Assembly (NCBI RefSeq): GCF_000204055.1
Contig: NW_006768840.1
Span: 161,012 to 225,011, forward strand
Length of the DNA stretch: 64,000 nt
Source: Melampsora larici-populina 98AG31
Taxonomy: Eukaryota; Basidiomycota; Pucciniomycetes; Pucciniales; Melampsoraceae
Direction of reading: 5' to 3'
Notes under the pieces: model-generated
Database searches by the model: none
What the model was told of the DNA's origin: nothing
The model's input: only the letters and a program-made list of their open reading frames with translations
Program-made: the position numbers and the translations under genes
Part shown: positions 1 to 10,726 of the stretch, one piece after another
Layout: each line of letters begins with the position of its first letter
Position numbering within the stretch: position 1 is the first letter of the stretch

Positions 1-215
1 CTTTTTGAAACTTGCGCTCATACTTGACTCGACTTGCTCATGATCTCAGACTCCTGCCTTCACAATCAAGTTATAATCTCGACTCCGACTCCGTAGGCCT
101 TCATGCAAGTCTAGTCCTCTTCCCAAACCGTCGACGTCTTCACATCTTATATACTTTCTTATTTATTTTTCTGTTGAATTACAATATCCTCTTACATTAC
201 AAAATCTGTGTTGAC

Positions 216-1576
216 ATGTACACAACTCCCTCTCAAGATACCGAACCATCTGCGCTCAACACCAATACCTCTGCAAACAGTAGTAACCAGACTATGATCG
301 ACCAGTCACCTATCACAAACTCTATCAATATTGACTACAGCACAAGTGAAGCATCTCTCTCTCAGCAAGTTGAAGTGGAGCAGCCTCAATGTATGTCGAA
401 TTCAAATTCATTCATTTGTTTCACTGTCAGATTGTCATCCTATACTTACAAGCCTTGCACGGCGATGATTATTATTAGACTTTGATCCAGCCTCAGAAAA
501 CCAAGAGGCCGTGTTGAATGATTTGGATCATTATCCTCAACTTCAACAGCTTCGATTATCTTCTCCCACAGCCTCTTCACTCGCATTCAAAAAGCGTCCT
601 GGCTCTGAAGAATTGGATTTGTTACATCCATCAAAGCGCAGAGGAGTTTGTAGGTCATCTATATTTACACTTTATGTTTCAATTCATGATACCCTGGCTA
701 ACATATATGATGTAACAGGTCAAACGGAAGACAAGACTCCAACTCGAGGGAAGTCCAAGATGACTCGAACCAGAAAAGTGAGTGTTCCTTAGAATTCCCT
801 TTATATACTTCGACCTGGTTGATAGATCTTGCTGATCTCGCATTCATGGATTTCTGTCTTCAAAACAACCAAAGCCATCGAGAATGTCGTCTCTCCAAGC
901 AACCGCACCAATCATTCCTGATCAGCTTGACAATATGTCGGTCCCTTCCCTTCAGGCGTCAACCAGCATCCACGACTCCAAGAAGGAGCATGAGGTGTCC
1001 AATCTCAATTCCCAGCAGCAATCTAGTCCCTCAAGCCAGACAGCTAGTGATGGTGATGGTGTCTTTCAAACTGACCCGCCACAAAAAATTGGCAGTAAGT
1101 CTGAGCTACTCTCACTGCAATCTTCATTTCTCACTGTATCATTTGATTCAACCCAGTACACAATCTCGAAGAGAAAATTTCACATCTTGAAAGCACAATC
1201 GACACATTGATGTCCCTCATCAAGGACAAGATGTTTCAGCATTCGGAACAAGAAAGAAAGAATGGTATGTGAATTGTAATACTTATCGTGACCAACCCGA
1301 CACACTGGCTGACTTCTGTTTGTGTTCTCAGCTGCTAGATTTGAGCGCCAATCCAACCTCCTTGACAGCGCCAACAAAGAAATTGGCTTACTTAAGTCCA
1401 AGGTTGAAGTTCTAGAAAGCAGTGTGATGGATCTAGAGCATGAAATGACCTCTGCGCACTTAACACTAAGAGTGCATGCTAGAATAATCCGACGTATTTC
1501 AGGACTTCGATATGATGATTTTGAAGTAGAATACGATCAAGATTCCTCTGACTCGCCTGATTCGTTTATTTCATAA
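216..1576 (+). CDS. hypothetical coiled-coil protein, six exons (325 aa)
   Basis: Not recognised. Exons 216-390, 479-649, 719-777, 875-1094, 1157-1264 and 1332-1576 join in phase through GT..AG introns and give 325 residues. The ATG at 216 is the first one that keeps the first exon open. The N-terminal half is Ser/Thr/Gln/Asn-rich and low in complexity, with a basic patch (KKRPGSEELDLLHPSKRRG) that could be a nuclear localisation signal. The last two exons carry heptad-like repeats (NLEEKISHLESTIDTLMSLI, then NKEIGLLKSKVEVLESSVMDL), so a C-terminal coiled coil is likely, followed by an acidic tail. The architecture resembles the gene at 2052-3688, which converges on it, so the two may be distant members of one lineage-specific family (inference). 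No signal peptide is seen. Gene structure is fairly sure; function is unknown. Confidence 0.66.
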
Positions 1577-2051
1577 GGTACAATGCCACTCTTGAATACG
1601 ATCACATGCTTGATAGATATACATTGTTATCAATCGGAATGTGTTGGATGAAGCGTACCTTTCCTTTCACATCGATATTGATTTGTATTTTTAGTTTCTG
1701 TCTTTCTCTCAACTCTAAATGTCTCTCACATACATACAAAACACGTGTGACTTGCTGAAATCAATTTGGATCATGTACCCATCTAGAAGTAAAGAACAGC
1801 TGGGAGTCCATGAGATTCTTCATAGTGTAGAATCACATGTAGGTTGAAGATGTTATCTATGAGTACAAAGTGACTGCTCCCGTTGTCGTGCTCTCTTTGG
1901 CGCATTATAGTCTCAATTACAGTCAAAACATCTTCATGCAAGTTATTACATGGATGAGATACAAGAAATAAATATACTTCTTTATCATAGATGGATTCTT
2001 TTCCAATTGGTTTTTACGACCAGATACAACATCACCGAATCTCATGTTTCA

Positions 2052-3688
2052 TCATTGAGCCCCATCAGAACCTTGATCTTCTGAGCTCCCCTCTGTTTGA
2101 TCCTGCTCCATCAGACCTACAATTGCATCATCATGGATCGAGATTGCTTTTACTGTGTTTTCCAACTCTTTACGCAATTCAAGCACTTGATGCTTCAAGG
2201 ATTTCAACTCATCTTCCATTGTTGGAACGACTGAAACTTTCCCCTCAAGGTAATCTGCATTGTTTCTCATGTGAGAAATAGATTGATCTGGAGCACATCT
2301 GTCAGCATTTTGGCCAGCGTGCAATCTGGGATGTTGAATCAACACACCAAACTCCTCCAGTCGTATGCTCTGGCGAAACAGAGTCGTCGAATTTGTCTCG
2401 ATTTTGTCTCCCATCTGTGCTGTAGAAACCTCAAGCGCACAGACTTTGAAAGATGCACGCATCAGAACATACATTGGGTTTTTCTGCAACTTATCGCACT
2501 CACTGCGTTCGTCGTGGCTTCTTTCTTCTAAGAAGATGTCGATTCCAGACTTTGAGGTCCCTTTAGATGTCATTTTAGGTGACGGGTCAAAAGGTATAGG
2601 TGGAATATCCTTTCCAATCACTGGACGTATACAATTGTCAATGTATGAATTTCAAGCCTTGAAAAATATAAAAATGAAAAAATCTAACCCAAGTTTCCAG
2701 TGTCCAAAACTTCTGAATCGGAAAAATTGATCAGGTCCACCGCTTCATCGACGTTGGTAATTTCAGGCTTAGCTGGGACTCGAATTTTATGTTTGGTCTT
2801 TGTTTGCATGCTCAAGCTAGTGCTAGGCATCCCTTGACTTAAATTTGGAACCGCCGAAGTGACTTGCAATCGCTCAGACCTGATGATTTCGTTTTTGTTT
2901 ATCACACTCTGAGGCACGTGGGATACACTTTCAGCTTCATCCTTAACCGGGGAGATCTGTGAGCTCTGAGTATAGAGAACCCGATGCATCTCATCAGCCT
3001 ATATAATCAGAAAGTAGATATTGAAAGTAAAAGCCAAGCAACTTTCTTTTTTGAGTGCGTACTACTCTTGCGAACACGTGATACGTTGATATCTAAAAAG
3101 ACGTGCCAAGTCAGTTGAGCTGTAAGATAGAGAAGTGAAAGATAACTTTCATACCTGCTATTTTGGCCTGCTTCCCACTTGGTGCGCATTCACTCTCGCC
3201 TTCTACTTGCGCAGGTCGCTTTCGAACAAAAGAGGATGGGGGGACTGGAGTTGTATTCCGGAGCGCCTCCAGGGTCTGAGTTGGTGGGTAGTGAGATCGC
3301 CCAGCTTCAAGTGAAGAAACACTGGGCTGCTTGACGTGTGTGGCGGATGAGTGATTGGCAACCTTCTGATTGGATGCTTCGGCCATAGGAGTCGTAAGGG
3401 TCAGCGCAGGTGCATCGCTAGTGGGATCCGGGAAGACTATAAATGAGATACCAAACATGGAGATTGACCAAAGTGACGAATGTGAGCTTTTCCCAGGTGA
3501 ACAAGAGAGCGTAACTTGATATATATGTTAAAAGACGTACACGCGGGCTGTGCTTTTCGCACCTTGTCCGAAAGTTCCTCTATGCCGATTCTTGGTCTCA
3601 ATGTGATCATTGGATGATTTATATGCATCCAATCAATCATCATCTGCTTGTTCACACCTGGAGCATTCGGGTCAAAGATCTCAAGCAT
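2052..3688 (-). CDS. hypothetical coiled-coil protein, five exons (452 aa)
   Basis: Not recognised. Exons on the minus strand are 3688-3541, 3436-3155, 3092-3043, 2998-2689 and 2620-2052. All joins keep phase and give 452 residues. The intron between exons 3 and 4 is only 44 bases. The first exon encodes a compact non-repetitive segment (about residues 1-50). The middle is Ser/Pro/Thr-rich, with a basic patch around RKRPAQVEGES and KQAKIA. The last exon ends in a coiled-coil stretch (MEDELKSLKHQVLELRKELE) and an acidic tail. The layout of basic middle, terminal coiled coil and acidic tail is the same as in the neighbour at 216-1576. No signal peptide or known catalytic motif is visible. An upstream exon beyond 3688 cannot be excluded. 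Confidence 0.62.
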
Positions 3689-5875
3689 GGCTGTGTCTAT
3701 TGTTAGTTCGAATAGATGATTATGAGAGTGAGGATGACTGTGTTAGGTCGAATACAACAAAACTTCAAGACACATACGCCAAAATCCAATCGCCAAAGGG
3801 AGGGAAAAGGATGACGGAGACGGATCGGATTAGTAAATGGGAAGATATAAAATTGAAAAACACAAGTGAACGAAAAAACTCAAACGTTGGCCGGGATTAT
3901 AAACCTTCCAATTGTCATCTGCTCGGAAATGTCCATAGAAAAAAGAACCCTCCACTAATTTATGACTATAAATTTATGACTATGCACTCGGAGTGGACCT
4001 GCATTCTTCTAAATGCAAGGCGTTCTTTCAAATTAATTGAATAGGTTCATGAGGGGTGTGTGATGACAACCGGAAACAGGCATTGGGGGAGTAAGGTCCT
4101 CATAAATTCCCCATTGCCCTCTCATTAAAATTGAATGTTGAACATGTTCAACTAATCACTCTCTCAGATTCACCAACGTTGCGTATGAACAGATGACTCT
4201 CACCCATCTTCACAGTTATACATAAGCTATGGTCCATATATGTAATGAACATTGGTTTTCGTCATGTGCGGAAAGAGCCTTTGCAATCTGACTACGCCGC
4301 CAGAGTCTTTCTTCCCCAGAGGCCTCATCAATGGATCTATCACGTTACACTTGTATTTTGGCTCATATGTTGTATGTATTATTTTTGTAATGAACTCAGT
4401 TTTGAAATGTGTGATCTGATTTTTGTATTAAGATCATTTTTGAAATCTGTACGGCATACATTAAATTTTTTGTAGTGTTAAGCGTGTGAGAAAATCTTTA
4501 TCAAATAATTATGAACAAGACAAGTCAAGACTTATGTAAAAGATAATCAGAACGATTAAAGAAGTCAAATCCTCAGTCTGTCAAAAATCACGTAAACCTG
4601 GTAACTCGGGTGGAAATAAGAGTTATAAGCTGAATATTGAAGAAGCTACACAAATATTCGAAATGCTATAAGAAGCCACTATCTAACCATCACGAAATAA
4701 AAGGCATCGAATTTTCTACCTCTTCAAAATTATAGAACCAAGTTAGTTTCCCTTTCCAAAGCCCGGCTTGTAAACCATTAGACTCTACTCTTATTCTAGA
4801 CTAGAATTTAACTCTTTACATGTTCCGCTTTTCAAAGTAGTTCTCTATCCAGCTTCTAAAAAATCTTGAAATCGTAAAATAAACGTAATTCAATAATTTT
4901 CCTTCCAGATTAGCAAACATTTCTGATTCTTATTGATTCTTAATTTCTTCCCTAATTCTCCGTAGTTAATAATTAGCCACCTAGCTCGATTAAGTTAACA
5001 ACCTCGATTGATCCTTATCCTGTTTATCGAAACTCAGCATACTTTCTTACCTGGTCTAGAGTAAGTCCGTTCTTATTTGGTCACTACCTACATTTCTCGC
5101 AACGTAAAGTTGGACGAGATCCCTGTATATCTTTGGATAACAGGCTACTCTAAGCTTAGAGCTTCAGAGAAATACCCGGGTCTAAGGATTGACCATCCTC
5201 TACTGTCTCTTCAGTAGGCCCGTGGGTACCTTAAAGTTAGGAAATATATTAGTTCCTACTCTTCATTAGTATACTAATATTACTGTTATCATCTTTGGTA
5301 GGAAGAAATTATTATCAAGTATTCCACGTACCCAGAGGAAGACTTAGTCAGGAAACTACAGAGTAAGTACTAGACTTTACCTGTGACCTTTTAGGTAGCC
5401 ACCCTGACAGGCATAAACCAGCTGCTAATCAGCCCAGACCCCAGACCCATTCCAACACTAGCAAAGTGGTTGGCTAGTTGTACATGGAGGAGAAGGCATG
5501 AATTCATGGGACCATCTCAAAATTCTTTCAATTATCCTTACTTTGAACTTATCAAAGTCCCCCCACCCAAGTACATAGTCAAGGGAGGGACTTGCAGCTA
5601 ATGTCATGGTTTTCAACTCACAACAGCAAGATTTTTGGCCATTTTTTTGTTTTTGCCCATCATGAGGGTTCCACACCTCATAAAGTCTTGCTTCAAGCTG
5701 CACACATCTTCCTTGACATCTTGTGGGTCTCCTGGTGCCGGCTTTAGATCTTCATTGTGGATAGATTTGCTGCTATTGCAATTCTTGGACACTATGTTTT
5801 TAGAGACATCTGCACGCCTTGTGGTTCCTGTATCATCTTCTCACAACTCTTGAGTGAGCTTAATGGATTTGCTTA
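3689..5875. other. gene-poor stretch, no supported gene
   Basis: No open frame here has convincing coding character. The 3' part (about 5100-5400) contains a GC-richer block with short self-complementary pieces that looks like an old repeat, but neither boundaries nor a family could be defined. Short minus-strand frames around 5460-5850 read as Lys/Asp-rich peptides broken by stops and may be a decayed gene or transposon fragment. Confidence 0.4.
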
Positions 5876-5878
5876 GGG

Positions 5879-6014
5879 TCCGTTCGGCTGCGCCATCTCA
5901 TCTGACATCCAACTGGGCCTTCTGCCCAGTCGGGGTCGGGCAAAGAGATTGTCATCCTGATTTTTGGTGACAGATGACGGTCAGATGGTCTCCAGATGTG
6001 CAGCCAAACGGATA
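5879..6014. repeat. short MITE-like inverted-repeat element
   Basis: A stretch of about 136 bp begins GTCCGTTCGGCTGC and ends GCAGCCAAACGGATA, so its ends are near-perfect inverted repeats (CCGTTYGGCTGC). A CATCTGAC-type motif is also repeated in inverted orientation further inside. It has no coding capacity. Short size, terminal inverted repeats and location in a gene-poor region fit a non-autonomous DNA transposon. The superfamily cannot be named and no clear target duplication was seen. Confidence 0.6.
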
Positions 6015-7398
6015 ATTCTTGGGTTGAACAAGAAGCCTCTGCTAAACCTTTGTATAACTGGATTCATCAACTTGTTCAGACCAATCCTACATCCTCCTTA
6101 ACTTAGTCCATTTGCTCAAACTCCTCAAATATAAATTTCTGTAGAGCTCCCCTTGCACTGCAAAACATGCTTCTTCCCTTTACTCCAGCAGGGACTATAT
6201 TCCCCAGAGTTATTATCTACTCAATAAATTCTTCTTGTCTTTATTGAAATCCTAAGAGTCTGATAATTTAATATCAACTGAACGAAATTTTGACATACTT
6301 CTCTTGCTGGGCAGAAATGTCTGTCACTTGTGCCTCAGTTACAGTAACTTGGTGCACACTCAGACATGAGTGGCACAGACTTACTTCCAGTAGAACTAAG
6401 GACACATTTAGTGGACACATTTACATTCAAAGTCTTTGATCAGGAAAAATATCTAGGGATGTATACATCAGTTTTGAGAAAAAACACCACCTGCTTGTTT
6501 TCATTTTATTTTTTTAAAGGTCACACTAAAAACTATTCACCAATATTCTATATAAGAGCTATATTCAACTTATTTAAGGGTGCAATGATTGTGAAAGATC
6601 ACAATCCTGTTTATCTTTTACAATCATTGCTTCCTTTGTACCAAGAAGGCACATTTTTTGCTATGGTTGCAACCAGCGGAGAGGTGGGAGGAGACTTGAA
6701 TGGCAAATTACAATGTAAAAAGTTCAGCACATCATTGACACAGGTGCTGTATGTAGAATCTAGGTCAGGCATTTTTAGTGCAAACTTTAAAAAATCAAAA
6801 ACAATAAAAGAAACAGGCAACATTTTTTTCTGAAACTGCTGTAAATGTTGATAGTGAACATTGGATACATGTCTATTTGAGTCAAGCAAATAACTGGAAA
6901 TCAAAGCAGCCATTGAGAATGCACCAATACCTCTTCAGCATCCGATGAGGGCCCTTGTGGTAGCTTTACTGATGTAAGGTCTCACCAATGAGTGGTAGGG
7001 TGGGGTGCACGACAAAGTAAGGACTTTGAACTATGTGCTTTGATCAGGCCCAGCCAAAGCTTTCTTGATCACATCGAGGCTATAAATATGTATATAGTCA
7101 ACCCTCGAGGCATACATTTTAGGTGCAAACTTCCTCTAAAAGTTTTTATGGAGTTTATACCAATAGTAAGCTTTCTCTGTATCCCTTTGTGTCAAGTGCA
7201 TCAGCTCCGGTGGATCCTAAAAAGGCCCAATCGAGACTGATGAATGTCAATGATGCATCGGGCCACCGCGTGAACATATTGACGCCAACTGACCAAGCAA
7301 TATTGTTTGTTATGTAGACGGAGAATCATTCAAGATGAAGGGGGAAACATGATCAGTCACAACAGGTCAAAAGCCGTCGGGATCAAGTTGGTTCAGTT
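6015..7398. other. gene-poor stretch left of the copia insertion
   Basis: Overlapping frames exist on both strands (plus 6366-6833, minus 6611-6913), but neither shows a recognisable domain or a credible exon structure. They may be remnants of an older repeat. The copia element inserted at the right edge, so 7404 and 12551 were once adjacent. Confidence 0.35.
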
Positions 7399-7403
7399 GG
7401 CCG
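7399..7403. repeat. target site duplication, left copy (GGCCG)
   Basis: The five bases GGCCG directly before the left LTR recur directly after the right LTR at 12551-12555. This is the 5-bp duplication expected of copia integrase, and it fixes the ends of the element. Confidence 0.85.
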
Positions 7404-7716
7404 TATGAGTAATGCACAGATTCACAAACACGACAATAAGTTAGTTTGTGAATAAAAGAGAAAAGCTTTGAATGAGATGAAGATCAAAGCTTGGTGCAAC
7501 TCATAGTAGGCTTTATAGGAAAAGACAATTTGAAAACAGATAGATGAGAGAGTTATGCGCACACAGTTGGAGATTTATCAAATAAAGAGAAACATATCAA
7601 ATTCATCACGCAGGATGACATAAGCATAGAGAAAGGATTCATCACGCAGGATGATCATACACACGTAAAACATCAAAACATATCCAGAACTATTTGATAA
7701 TAGTCAACAACTAACA
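7404..7716 (-). repeat. 3' LTR of the copia element
   Basis: 313 bp, matching 12238-12550 base for base on visual comparison. On the minus strand it starts TGTTAGTTG and ends TTACTCATA. A CATCACGCAGGATGA motif occurs twice inside the LTR, 38 bp apart. Confidence 0.92.
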
Positions 7717-7726
7717 TTCCCCCCTA
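7717..7726 (-). other. polypurine tract (plus-strand primer)
   Basis: On the minus strand TAGGGGGGAA lies directly before the 3' LTR, the expected place of the polypurine tract that primes plus-strand synthesis. The pol stop codon (7724-7726) overlaps it. Confidence 0.75.
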
Positions 7727-10726
7727 ACTCGAGCACTCTACGTTTGAAACCTGAACACAACACCTCTCAAAAGCCTCAACAGAAAGTGGTTTAGTAAGAA
7801 AATCTGCTGGCATTGACGTGGTTGGCACATGAGATGCCTTGATATTGTTGAGTCTGACGTGGTCACGAATGAAATGATATCGCACATCAATGTGCTTCGA
7901 CCTATTGTTGATGACAGGCTCCTTACATAAAAACACTGTTCCACGATTATCATTGAACAGTTGAATAGCATTCCCAACAGAAGCAATAGAAACAGCGGAG
8001 ACTGGTAGATTGAGATCATGAAATAAAGTCTTAAACCAAATTGCCTGACGAGCGCAGTCGGAAATCGACATATATTCGGCTTCGGTAGTGGACAATGCAG
8101 TTGACTTTTGACAACGACTTCGCCAAGACAAGATAGCTCCTCCGTAAGTGAACAAATACCCAGTTACAGACCTTCGATCTGTGGGATCGTTGGCGTAATC
8201 AGCATCACCGTATCCTTTGAGGTCAGCGGGCATTGATCCTTTGAACATGATACCGCGAGAAATCGATCCTTTGAGATATCGAACAAGGTGCTTTGCGGCA
8301 TTCCAATGCTCAAATGTATAGCAAGAATTGTATCGTGATAATTGACTAACTGCGAAAGCAATATCTGGCCTAGTACTTATTGCAGCCCAGTTCAGAGATC
8401 CTATGAGAGATTGATAAGGTAAATAGGACGCTGCAGCTACATCTTCCGGGGTACCATTTCGTAATTTGATGCCAAGAGGTAGAGGAACCTTGACTGGATT
8501 TAAAGTGTTGAATCCGAATCGATCAAGCATGTCCTGCAGAAAATGAGCCTGGTCGATTGAAATGGCACCATCTTGATGATACTGAATTCGCATGCCTAGA
8601 TGCAACAATGGTTTAGTCTTCCATTTTACCTCATAAGATTTCAGAAGATGAAGGCGGAATTCTTCAACGAGGTTGTCGGAGTTTGATACCAGAAAACCGT
8701 CATCAACATGAATGTGAAGATATAAGAATGATGATGCACGCCGGAAGATGAATAAACAATTGTCGGCTTTGGATGTGATAAAACCGAAAGCTTTCAATTT
8801 TCGACGAAGATCATCGCTAAAGTCACGAGCTCCTTGACGAGTTCCATAAAGGGATTTACCGAGTTGAACCACCATTCCTTCAGTACCAGGCGTAACAAAA
8901 CCTTTGACCTGTTGAATGTATACACATTCCTTCATTAATCCATGAAGAAAAGCTGTCATAATATCGAATTGAATTACCAAACACTTGAGATATGATGCTA
9001 TAGCTACCAGCAACCGAAACATGTCTGATTTTCCAACAGCCGAATACGTATCATGAAAATCAACTCCCTCAACTTGACGATTCCCAAAACAAACCCAACG
9101 AGCTTTGTATTTCAGCACGTTACCCTTCTCATCTCTTTTCTTCTTTAAAACCCACATACCTCCTATAACACGCGCACCCTCAGGTCTAGCCACAAGTTTA
9201 CCAACAGAATGCTGAGTCAAGGAATCAAATTCCAACTGCATAGCTTTTCGCCATTCGTCTGCATCGGATGCTTCCATAGCCTGTTTATATGAAGGTTCGT
9301 CATTCATATCTGATCCAGCATGAGCAATGAAATTTCCCAGACGTTGTGGCTTACTTGCATTTCCTATAGGTCGAGTTTTAATCGGGGTTGGCGAAAGTGA
9401 ATGTTCACGAGGAGATTGAGATGATGAAGGAGAGCATAAAGTAGGAAGCAACAATGTTTTAAGAACTGGATTGTGAATAGGACTATTGGAAACATTTTCA
9501 ACGTTTAAAGTGGAAGTAGAAGATGAATCGGAGGTGGATAAAAGAGAATTTGAATCCTTGGAGTGATTTAGATTTGAAACTGTTGAGGTTGAAGATAATG
9601 TTGAGATAGAAGGAATATCACTACCAGGATCTTGTAAAATAATAAAAGAAGGAGAAGATACGATATTGGGAAGATGCACGAAAGGAAACTCGGCCTCATT
9701 AAATAGTACTGATCTAGTGACCACGATCTTCCTATCCAGTAAGTCCCATATGTGGTACGCTTTAGCCATTAATTCATATCCAACTAACACCCCGTTTCTG
9801 CCTTTTAATCCAAGTTTACCTGTGATCCGCGGAGCTAGATACACAGCAGAACATCCAAGTGTTCTTAAAAACGACGGATCAGGTCCGTGATAACCCTTTC
9901 CGGGAAGAAAGCTATTCCATTTGGTAAGTGGAGTTTCATGATTTAAGAAAGAGTGTGGCGAGTGGTTGAGAGTAAAGGTTGTTGCCAACGCTATTTCAGC
10001 CCACATGTTTGTTGGTAATGAAGCATGATGTAAGTTACATCTAACCCGTTCTATTAAGGATCGATTATACCTTTCAGAAATTGAATTCTGCTCAGGAGTC
10101 TCCGCGGGACCTTGCTCCAAAGAAATGCCATGCTGGGTCAAATAAGATAGAAATTCTTTAGATTGATATTCGCCGCCACGATCACTATGAAATACCTTGA
10201 TCTTGGATTCAAAAATTAATTCTACCCTGGTCTTAAAATTGACAAAACAATGAAATACTTCTGACTTGAGTTTGATAGGAAAAATGGTGGCATATCTAGT
10301 ACAATCATCTATAAATGTGACTAAGTATTTAGCACCACCAAGAGAAGGAGGAAAAGGACCTATTACATCTGAATGTATTCTATTAAGCACAGCAGATGAT
10401 GATGGAAAGTGAGATTTAAAAGGAAGCTGAGAAATCTTGGCTTTCTGACATGTATTACAAGGTGAACGATTAGAAGATACAGAGCCAGAGATTTTAATGT
10501 CGCCTTTTGCAGCTAATCTTTTGATAGCATCGTAATGGAGGTGACCTAAACGGTGATGCCAACATTCAGCCGAGGCAGAATATGCATTTATTGAAGACAT
10601 AATGCGAACCTCACAATCCCATAAACAATCATCGGATGTCTTACGACATATGAAATACGCATCACCTGGGTAAACCAACAACCGTAATGCTTTCATCAGA
10701 ACCCGAGAAGGAGGCCCCATTGGCAC
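7724..10726 (-). CDS. copia Pol: integrase, reverse transcriptase, RNase H (1000 aa)
   Basis: Open over 1000 codons. From the N-terminus: an HHCC zinc-binding pre-integrase region (WHHRLGHLHYDAI .. CNTCQKAK); an integrase core with the D,D,E signature (HSDVIGPF, FHSDRGGEY, then the Glu of SISERYNRS); a reverse transcriptase with FDIMTAFLHG and the catalytic box HVDD (copia normally has YVDD); and RNase H with GYGDADYA, ALSTTEAEYMS and the terminal KHIDVRYHFIRD region. It makes the cDNA and inserts it into the genome. No stops or gaps are seen. The frame differs from gag, and the true start is probably by frameshift near 10668 rather than at the Met at 10726. Integrase preceding RT places it in Ty1/copia. 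Confidence 0.92.
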   Translation of the reverse strand: MPMGPPSRVLMKALRLLVYPGDAYFICRKTSDDCLWDCEVRIMSSINAYSASAECWHHRLGHLHYDAIKRLAAKGDIKISGSVSSNRSPCNTCQKAKISQLPFKSHFPSSSAVLNRIHSDVIGPFPPSLGGAKYLVTFIDDCTRYATIFPIKLKSEVFHCFVNFKTRVELIFESKIKVFHSDRGGEYQSKEFLSYLTQHGISLEQGPAETPEQNSISERYNRSLIERVRCNLHHASLPTNMWAEIALATTFTLNHSPHSFLNHETPLTKWNSFLPGKGYHGPDPSFLRTLGCSAVYLAPRITGKLGLKGRNGVLVGYELMAKAYHIWDLLDRKIVVTRSVLFNEAEFPFVHLPNIVSSPSFIILQDPGSDIPSISTLSSTSTVSNLNHSKDSNSLLSTSDSSSTSTLNVENVSNSPIHNPVLKTLLLPTLCSPSSSQSPREHSLSPTPIKTRPIGNASKPQRLGNFIAHAGSDMNDEPSYKQAMEASDADEWRKAMQLEFDSLTQHSVGKLVARPEGARVIGGMWVLKKKRDEKGNVLKYKARWVCFGNRQVEGVDFHDTYSAVGKSDMFRLLVAIASYLKCLVIQFDIMTAFLHGLMKECVYIQQVKGFVTPGTEGMVVQLGKSLYGTRQGARDFSDDLRRKLKAFGFITSKADNCLFIFRRASSFLYLHIHVDDGFLVSNSDNLVEEFRLHLLKSYEVKWKTKPLLHLGMRIQYHQDGAISIDQAHFLQDMLDRFGFNTLNPVKVPLPLGIKLRNGTPEDVAAASYLPYQSLIGSLNWAAISTRPDIAFAVSQLSRYNSCYTFEHWNAAKHLVRYLKGSISRGIMFKGSMPADLKGYGDADYANDPTDRRSVTGYLFTYGGAILSWRSRCQKSTALSTTEAEYMSISDCARQAIWFKTLFHDLNLPVSAVSIASVGNAIQLFNDNRGTVFLCKEPVINNRSKHIDVRYHFIRDHVRLNNIKASHVPTTSMPADFLTKPLSVEAFERCCVQVSNVECSS
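10661..10673 (-). other. gag-pol frame change, possible +1 frameshift site
   Basis: On the minus strand gag reads TTA CCC AGG TGA (stop). Pol reads CCA GGT GAT in the +1 frame, over a 65-base overlap. A P-site slip from CCC to CCA, with the AGG codon and then a stop waiting, resembles the Ty1 +1 shift (CUU AGG C), but the alternative of a one-base deletion in a single-frame copia polyprotein cannot be excluded. Confidence 0.55.

Noticed and set aside
3610..4044. Plus-strand frame of 144 codons
   Set aside because: Overlaps the first exon of the minus-strand gene; Lys/Asn-rich without pattern.
9666..9890. Plus-strand frame inside pol
   Set aside because: Shadow of the minus-strand integrase/RT frame.
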